Assembly: GCF_902686445.1 (NCBI RefSeq)
Contig: NC_062219.1
Span: 48,325,056-48,389,055, forward strand
Reading direction: 5' to 3'
Length of the DNA stretch: 64,000 nt
Origin: Sciurus carolinensis
Lineage: Eukaryota; Chordata; Mammalia; Rodentia; Sciuridae
Every line of letters starts with the position of its first letter. Within the stretch, counting starts at the first letter, position 1. Below the pieces are notes generated by a model. That model was given only the letters and a program-made list of their open reading frames with translations. It was not told the DNA's origin and searched no databases. The position numbers were made by a program, and so were the translations under genes. Shown here in pieces: positions 57,096 to 64,000 of this stretch.

Positions 57096-59569
57096 AATAT
57101 GCAATGCAAAACTCTGCTGGACTGTGTTGAGGTAGAATGCTTTTTGTGATTACAATTATTACATTACCTCTTTTTGCATACTCACTGTAGCCAAACACTG
57201 TATTTCATCTGTGCTACCTTCCTGAAGCATCAGAAATGCAAGTTAAAAAAAATCACATGTTTGCAGATGAGAAAATAGATTTGAAACAATTAAAATATTT
57301 AAATATCAAAATAATAAACATACAGGTATGCATATGCACATGAACATGCAATACAAAGAAGGTAGGAGTAGGTCTGGGGCTTAGCATGCAGGCAACTTCA
57401 AAGTCCACTACATAAAATCTTAGCTAGATTAGTCAGCAGAGTACTGATTTATTTTGACAATGAACTCACAAAGTTGAACTGAAAATGTTGTTTTGACTGA
57501 AAATCTTATCACAACTAGAACTGTTTGCTTTCATGCACAAAGCCAAATCCCAAGTGACCAGGATCAAGATAAGAAGGCTATAGAATGGAAATTACAATAA
57601 AGAAATTAAACTCTTTTTCCTTATTAGCCCCAGAATCACAACCATCTTCTTTCTTGTGCATTGCAGAGAGATCAGAAGTGCTATTAAAACCTGGCATTCT
57701 GTGCTTGCTAAGTCTGCCACTATTATCCACACCCAGATGTCCTTTGTGGATAAGTCTAATGACATTGTTGTACATCATCCCTGATGTTTCCACTCATGAC
57801 ATTTACTTACTCTACGAGGTATTTCAAGGGTACACTGAAAATAGGACTCCACATTAAATGTGGTAACTAACGTGAGCTTCGGAGTTTGCGTTTGGTTTTG
57901 ACTGCTCTTCAGAAGCACTTTCTGAACAGGGTTGTGTTTTAATGTCATGAAATCCTCCAGCGGCAAGAAACAATGCATTACAAATCTGCATGAAAAGGTA
58001 GCTAGATGTAATTCTTTTGTGGAAGGCAGGGCAAATTATAGCAAGGTGCCACTGCAGCAAGTTTCCAAACAAATTCATAATCGAAAAAACTCATCTGAAG
58101 ATAACATTGCAGCTGAGACTTGGCCAAGGGCTGTATTTTTCGAGGCCCAGAAAAAGCCATATATTTCTCACCTTCAAACACGGCAGTTAAATTGATGATC
58201 TTCCTTTGTTCCTTTCTGGTTTCATTCTCTTCTCTCCTACCGTTACTTTTATTATATGCCTCAGATGATAAATTATCAGTTTTTGTGGATTTTCTTATAT
58301 GATCCAAATTTCATTACTTGACCTACAGCCTAAATCAACTTCATTGAGTATCGTCCTTGATCATTCTCTTTAAGTTCATATTGTTTGTTGGCACAGCCCT
58401 GAAAATGGTTGCCAGAAACGACACACCTCCCATTTCTGGACTCATACAATTTACTCCACCTGCGCCCACACACCCAGGAGCATGTATTTACATTATTTCT
58501 AAAGTTTGAACTTCTCTCTCAGCTTTTTATTTTGCATACCATAATCCCTTTACTTCTCTTCATTGTTCCCCATCTCAGAGAACTAAGAGATCACCAATCT
58601 CAGGGGTGGCAAATCATATCAGAAACATCAAGTTCTATGTCCAGGAGAATACATTATCCAATTGGATAATGGGACAGGGGTGTCCCTCTGGGACAGGGGC
58701 GTAAAACTGAACTGCTTTATTTTTGTAACCGAAATTTCTTCAACAAGAAACAATGATTGAGCATATCTCTGCAATCTGAAGTATGAAAGAGTCGGTAAGC
58801 AGTACAAGTAATTTTAACGACTAAAATAACAAAAGTAACCTAGTATAGGGTAACAGCAAGTCCTGAGATGAGCTTTAGACTGAAAATTGTAGACCTGGTC
58901 TAAGGGTAATACAAATGCGATGGCCAAAGCAATCAAGGAGGCAAGTGAAACTGAATTACACCGAGTGCTGTCTGAAATAGCAGAGTGCAAAAGCTGTTTA
59001 GATCATCTCTCTCTCTTTATTTTCTACCTCTAAAATTCTGTGACCTTCCAGTGTCCAAATCCTCTACAGATATAATTTTTAATAATAGCTAAAGCTAAAG
59101 GAGAGAGACAGAGAGAGCATGCACACAGAGGATATTAAATTTCTTTTAGGCTCCCTATATCAGACTTCATTCTGCAGACCTGACGACAGCCCAGGAATAA
59201 GGCACAGTGTTAAGAGGCACAGCTTGTGCCTGTCAGGAATGGTGCCGGCTCAGGAGGAAACAGGTTTGGTTAACAGGCTGTTAGAGATGCTGCATTCATG
59301 ACACTGAAGAAAAAACAGGACAGGAGGACAACCGTATGCACACTCTGGAATGAATCACGTATCACCTGCTATGTAATTGAAAAGAAATCATTTACAAAAA
59401 TCAGCAAATATCGTGTACTAAAACCTCTAGTTGAGACTGGATAAGATAGAAATTTCTGAGTTATCCCAATTTTCCTTCTTCTTCATGATCCAGTTCTTCA
59501 GTGAATCATGATATTTTTATGCCACTCCAGACAATACGAGGTTTTGCTTCCTTCTCTTAACTTCATAGT
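57096..59569. other. unassigned block with CpG-retaining core
   Basis: About 2.5 kb with no repeat recognised. The core (about 57500-58310) keeps several CpGs ('aacgtgagcttcggagtttgcg', 'ccagcggcaag', 'tttttcgaggccc', 'acacggcag') that are rare elsewhere in the window. It has few stop codons in most frames, giving seven overlapping stop-free stretches on both strands, none with a domain. 58680-59350 also keeps scattered CpGs and has a short AG run (about 59099-59118). I infer constrained or slowly decaying non-coding DNA, possibly an enhancer. No exon structure was found. Confidence 0.4.
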
Positions 59570-59800
59570 GTTTTTTGTTTTTTAATTTTTAATTTTTTGT
59601 ACTGGTTAATGAACCCAGGGATGCTTAATCAAGGAACTACATCCACAGCCCCTTTTATATGTTTTTAAGATTTTGAGACAGGGTCTATCTAAGTTGCTCA
59701 GGGCCTCACTAAGTTGCTGAGGTTGGTGTTGAACTTGCCGTCCTCCTGCCACAGCCTCCTGAGGTGCTGGCAGTACAGGTGTGGACCACCATGCCTGGCA
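59570..59800 (-). mobile_element. 7SL-derived B1-like SINE (sciurid type), antisense
   Basis: 'ttttttgtactggttaatga', 'acccagggatgcttaatcaa', 'ggaactacatccacagcccc', 'gagacagggtctatctaagt', 'tgctcagggcctcactaagt', 'tgctgaggttggtgttgaac', 'cctcctgccacagcctcctg' and 'gtgtggaccaccatgcctgg' read through the whole element. A full-length sciurid-type copy, better kept than 56081-56275. Confidence 0.87.
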
Positions 59801-60014
59801 ATTTCGTATTAGTTTTTGCTTACACTTTATAATGTTCAGAGTAGGAAATAAGTCTTTATCACTGTGCTGGAAGGAAATCTTCTCTCCCATAAGTGTGTAA
59901 AATAGTGTCTTACCATTCATTTCCCCTTGAATGAGTTTTAAATCTGGATGTCAAATGTTTTGAGTTATGTTACATTTTTTCATGTTACATTTGGCCTCTT
60001 TAAAAAAATTTTAA

Positions 60015-61335
60015 CTTTCTGAGCTTCAATTTAGTTCAACATATAGTTTGTTCCAGGCATGGATGTAGAAGTACAAATTAAATACAGAAAGAAAAATAAG
60101 CAGATTCTTACTCTAAGGGAGAATATTCATCAGAGACTATAGAAACATAGAATAGATAATTTTAGAACAAAATGATAAGCATGATAATATAGGTCTCCAA
60201 GGTGATTTGAGGATCAATAGAAATAGCTCATTCAGATTGGTGGTTGGGGGTTAGAGAATGATGGTGAACCATTAAAGGTTGTAATTAAAAAAATGACACC
60301 TGATGTTATGGTTTAGATATGAAGTGTCCCCTCAGAGATGTGTGAGACAATACAAGAAGGTTTAGAAGTTGTGAGGACCTTAACCTAACCAGTGCACTAA
60401 GCCTGATAGGGATTAACTGGGTGGTAACTGTAGGTAAGTGGGATGTGGCTGGAGGAGGTGGGTCACCGAGGGCAAGCCTTTTAGGGTGTATGTTTATTCC
60501 ATTGTGTGGAGTTTCTCTCTATTTCTCTCTCTCTCCTTCTTGATGACATGTTCTGAGCTGCTTTCCTCCACCACGCTCTTTCACCATGATGTTCTGCCTT
60601 ACCTCTGGTCCAGAGCTATGAAGTTGACTGTGGGCTGATACCTCTGAAACTGTGATCACCAAAATTTTTCCTCATCTAAAATTGTTCTTGTGAGGTCTTT
60701 TAGTCACACAAGAGAAAAAACTGACTAAAACATCTAATATCATTTTGATAGATTTGAATATACACCACATATTTGGGGAAAGAATTTTGAGACCATTGCA
60801 CTATGAAATAGAGAAGAGATATCTGAGAACAAAATAATTAAGATGTGTTTGAATTTAAATGAGACAACCTAAAAGATGGATTGGATGTTGGCAACAAAAT
60901 AAGTAGTCGAGACTGAATTTCAGATTTCTCTTTTGACATTAAGTTGATAGTATTGATATCAAGTAAGATTAGAAAACCAAATAGAAAATATTACTTGGCA
61001 AAGAAGAAGAAAAATAACAGATTCCATACATGCTGAGACTTTGATACACATGGTACAAACTGGTAGAAAGTGTTGCTGGAAGAAGTATACGGATTTATAG
61101 CCTATGGGGGGAAAAGTTCTGGAGAAGCAATTTGAAAAATCATTGTTTTGCAGATGATAGTTAAGACCATGAATCTGGATAAGATTATCCAGGAAGGGTG
61201 TCCCAATGAAGAGAATGCTAGTAAAGATAAAAACTTAAGAAAAAGGAATAGAAAATCATGAAGATAATAAGAAATGACAGTGTCATGTAAGTCAAAGGAA
61301 AATGTTAACATTTAAATTCTGGCTGCATATAAACA
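60015..61335 (-). mobile_element. L2, antisense, split by an LTR at 60304-60732
   Basis: Left part (60015-60303): 'tttgttccaggcatggatgt', 'ttactctaagggagaatatt' and 'taattaaaaaaatgacacc' read as an antisense L2 3' end. Right part (60733-61335): 'tctaatatcattttgataga', 'tccatacatgctgagacttt', 'gaatctggataagattatcc', 'aggaagggtgtcccaatgaa' and 'taagaaatgacagtgtcatg' fit the antisense L2 ORF region. The two parts resume one another across the LTR. Strongly decayed. Confidence 0.55.
60304..60732 (+). mobile_element. MaLR-like solo LTR, complete (429 bp), nested in L2
   Basis: TG...CA ends ('tgttatggtttagatatg' to 'ctgactaaaaca') and the same 429-bp length as 47809-48237, with shared blocks 'gggattaactgggtggtaac', 'gtgggatgtggctggagg', 'ccaccacgctcttt', 'gggctgatacctctgaaact' and 'attgttcttgtgaggtcttt'. 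Flanking pentamers CCTGA (60299-60303) and TCTAA (60733-60737) agree at 3 of 5, a weak duplication. The AATAAA of the other copies is lost here (sequence 'caccaaaatttttcc', near 60657-60670). Confidence 0.86.
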
Positions 61336-61339
61336 AGAT

Positions 61340-63125
61340 AATTCATGGTGAACAGTTAGTATTCATCTCAGAAACACAAAATTTAATTTACTTTTGAAAA
61401 TCAATCAATGTGACTTACCATATTATCAGTGTAAAAGAAAACAATTCTATGAGGTTTTTAATGAAGACAGAGTATTTAACAAGAAATAACATCAATTGGA
61501 AGTTAAAAACTCTCAGCAAACTAGAAACTTCCTTAATCTAATAAGAAATATATAGTTATCAATAAACTTAGTTTTGAAAGACTGAACACATCTCCTCTAA
61601 CATCAGATACACAGTAAGGAGGTATCAGCTTACTACTTCTATTTAGTATTATGTTGGAAGTACTAACTAATATAATAAGACAAGGAAAAAACCAAGCATT
61701 ATGCAGTTTGGAAAGGAAGAAATTAAATTACCTTTATTTATAGGTAACACCATAAGTATGTATATATATATACACACACACACAAACATACACACATATA
61801 CTCATATGTACATATGTGCTTATATATATACATACTTATATATATATATACACACATATATATAAGCACATATATGTATATATACATATATAATAGAAAT
61901 ACACAAGAAGCACATATCAGAACTAATAAGTTAGCTTAGTAATATTGCAGGATACAAAGCCAATATACAAAATGTCCTTACGTTTTTTTTTTTAAGAAAA
62001 ACAATTAGAGTTCAAAATAAAAATAGTTCTAGTTACAAGAGCTCTGGATTCCACTAAATATTTGGAAATCAATTTAACAAAACATATGCAATGTTCATAT
62101 AAAGCATTGTTAAGTAAATTTAAAGAGGATCTAATAGAGATATATACCATGTTATTGAGTTGGAAAATATAATTCTAGTAAGATGTCAGTGTTTCCTAAA
62201 TTGACTTATAGATTCATGCTGTCCCATTGAAATGTGTAGCATACTTTTTAATAATTTCATGCATATCCTAAAATTTATATAGAAATTCAAAACACCTACA
62301 ATAGCAAGAATATTTCATAAAAGGAAGAAGAAACTTGGAGAATTTATACTTCCTAATTTCAAGACTCACTATAAAACTATAGTAATGGTGCTTTAATGTC
62401 CACATAGCAACATAAAAAAGAATAAAGAATATAGAAAAAGACCAATGCATGTATGGTCAATTTATTTTTTGACAAAAATAACAAGGTATTTCAGGAAAGA
62501 AAAGAAAATTTCTTCAAAAAGTGATTCTGAGGTAATTGGTTATGTTTTTGATTAAAAAAAAAGGAATAACTCTTGAACCTTATTTAAATTTCCATAAAAA
62601 TTAACTGGAAATCAGACACAGACCTAAATATAAAAGCAAACATATTATTTATAGAAAAAGCACACTGCCGAAAATTTTTCTTACCTTTAAGTAGGCAAAA
62701 ACTTCTTAGATGGAAAAACAAAGACTCAAAAATAAAGAAAAGAAAAATTTCACTCCAACAATATTACAGCATTCTGCTCTTCAAAAAAAGTCAAAATATG
62801 TATGTCAATGCAGTACTGTGAGAAAAAATTCACTATGTCTAGATTCTTTCCATGTATGATAGATGTATAGATACACACACATACACTTTTATCAATAATA
62901 CATAGAGGAAGTAAAAATCAATTAAAAATGGGAAAATATTTATTTTGACATTCTACAAAAGATATGAAAATGCCAAATAAGTGCCTGAAAAGATGCCTAA
63001 TATATTTACATTATCTTTAGTCATCAGGGAAATGAAAATTGCCCCTTTGGAAAATGTTGACAGAACCAAGCATTTGGAAAGAATTTGGAGCATCTGAAGC
63101 TCTCAAACATTGTTGGTGAACTCTG
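61340..63125 (+). mobile_element. old L1 ORF2 fragment, sense (RT to C-terminal region)
   Basis: It follows L1 ORF2 in order: 'aaatcaatcaatgtgactta' (61400 area), 'gaaacttccttaatc', 'agcttactacttctatttag', the palm motif region, 'ggatacaaagccaatataca aaatg' (about 61950-61975), 'ttcatgctgtcccattgaaa', 'tcaagactcactataaaact atagtaatgg' and 'ggagcatctgaagctctcaa'. The palm motif FADD is read here as F-I-G-N (61737-61748), so catalysis is lost. A TA/CA microsatellite (61757-61892) sits directly after it. Many stops and frameshifts. The 3' end is cut by the younger L1 at 63126. Confidence 0.78.
61757..61892. repeat. TA/CA microsatellite with imperfect palindrome
   Basis: Mixed TA and CA arrays. 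Within them, 'acatatgtgcttatatata' (from 61809) is answered by 'tatatataagcacatatatg' (ending about 61876), forming an imperfect inverted repeat. Confidence 0.93.
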
Positions 63126-64000
63126 TTACCTACATCCTTGCCAACATTTATTATAACTTGTATCCTTGATAATTGCCATCTGACTTTAATTTCTTTTATT
63201 CTAATTGCTAGAGATGTTGAACATTCTAAAATATTTTTGGGGGGTACCGGGGATTGGACTCAGGGCACTCAACCACTGAGCCACATACCAAGCCCTATTT
63301 TTTCTATTTTTATTTAGAGACAGGGTTTCACTGAGCTGTTTAGTGCCTTGCTTTTGCTGAGGCTGCTTTGAACTCCCCATCCTCCTCAGCCTCCTGAGCC
63401 ACTGGGTTAATATATTTGTTAATATTTCTTCTTTTGAGAAGAGTCTGTTTAGTTCCTTTGCCCATTTATTGACTGTTTGTTGTTATTGTTGTTTGTTTTT
63501 TGATGTTAAGCTTTTTGAATTCTTTGTATATCCCTGAAATTAATGCCTTATCTGAGGTGCAGGTGGCAAAGATTTTCTTCCATTTGTAGGTTCTCTCTTC
63601 ATGCTCTTGATTATTTCCTTTGCTGTGCAGAAGCTTTTTAGTTTGATGCCATTCCATTTAATGATTTTGATTTTACTTCTTGCTTGAGGAAGTCAATTCC
63701 TAAGCCAACATGTTGTAGTGTTGGGCCTACATTTTCTTGTAGTAGGTCCAGGGTTTCTGGTCTAACACCTAGATTTTGATCCACTTTATCCATTTTGGAT
63801 TGAGTTTTGTACAGGGTGAGAGACAGGGACTAAATTTCATTCTACTACATATGGATTTCCTGCAAATTGGTACAACTACTTTGGAAAGCAATATGTAGAC
63901 TCCTCAAAAAACTAGGAATGAAACTACCATTTGAGTCAGTTATCTCACTCTTCAGTATACATACCAAGGATTTAAAATCAGCATACTACAGTGACACAAC
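63126..64000. mobile_element. L1 with inverted 5' part, running off the window
   Basis: 63126-63858 is antisense L1 ORF2 3' sequence ('ctacatccttgccaacattt', 'agttcctttgcccatttatt', 'tttgctgtgcagaagctttt', 'gttttgtacagggtgagaga'), interrupted by a SINE at 63235-63408. At 63859 it switches to sense L1 ('tgcaaattggtacaactact', 'ttggaaagcaatatgtagac', 'ggatttaaaatcagcatact'). The sense part begins almost exactly where the inverted part's family coordinates stop. This is the arrangement produced by twin priming. It looks less diverged than the L1 it sits in. The minus frame 63466-63657 is part of it. Confidence 0.75.
63235..63408 (-). mobile_element. 7SL-derived B1-like SINE (sciurid type), antisense, truncated
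   Basis: 'gggggtaccggggattggac', 'tcagggcactcaaccactga', 'gccacataccaagcccta', 'agagacagggtttcactgag', 'cctcctcagcctcctgagcc' and 'actggg' match the antisense sciurid SINE. The part that would read 'attacaggcgtgcgccacc' is missing, so the SINE's own 5' end is truncated. Flanking 'aaatatttttg' and 'aatatatttg' may be a decayed target duplication. Confidence 0.85.

Noticed and set aside
1..64000. prokaryotic-type systems (operons, phage, CRISPR, toxin-antitoxin)
   Set aside because: No long ORFs, no operon layout; SINE, LINE and LTR content shows vertebrate nuclear DNA.

Overview
This window looks like ordinary mammalian nuclear DNA from a gene-poor, AT-rich region. The interspersed repeats point to a squirrel-family rodent (Sciuridae). 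There are tRNA-derived ID elements, and 7SL-derived B1-like SINEs whose antisense form reads like the common sciurid SINE ('aaccactgagccac', 'gggattacaggcgtg'). There are L1 3' ends of a type I associate with squirrels, and several MaLR-like LTRs about 430 bp long. No Alu elements are present. The species call comes from recalled repeat consensus sequences and was not checked by a search.

I find no protein-coding gene, no convincing exon and no functional RNA gene. The longest stop-free stretches are about 60-131 codons, which is the chance level for AT-rich DNA. The only ones with recognisable protein similarity are dead retrotransposon fragments: L1 endonuclease (25985-26275, minus), L1 ORF2 C-terminus (50423-50630, minus), L1 reverse transcriptase (61340-63125, plus) and a reverse-transcriptase-like piece from a different LINE lineage (46370-46941, minus).

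Layout. 0-10 kb: old L1, MaLR-like LTRs, a long L2 (1.5-2.9 kb), then an LTR joined directly to an L1 3' end (6.5-7.3 kb). 9.5-22 kb: MER5A, L2, L1M and MIR relics around largely unassigned DNA, plus an inverted-repeat, LTR-like unit at 19.0-19.6 kb. 22-25 kb: a B1-like SINE, an MLT1-type LTR, and two related GT-repeat plus ID segments 1.15 kb apart. 25-29.4 kb: a large decayed antisense L1 interrupted by an LTR-like insert. 29.5-46 kb: LTR, hAT, MER20, L2, MIR and an internally deleted L1M, with long unassigned stretches. 46-51.6 kb: the unusual RT relic, L1 3' ends, a 429-bp LTR, MER5A and L2. 51.6-59.5 kb: mostly unassigned; it contains a young ID insertion with a perfect 16-bp target-site duplication (54.0 kb) and a CpG-retaining block at 57.5-58.3 kb that may be conserved non-coding DNA. 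59.5-64 kb: nested retroelements, namely a SINE, an antisense L2 split by a 429-bp LTR, an old sense L1, and a younger L1 with a twin-priming-type inversion that runs off the window end.

I did not find a new biological system. The most useful observations concern retroelement history and one candidate regulatory block. Boundaries were read by eye and most are good to about 10-50 bp.
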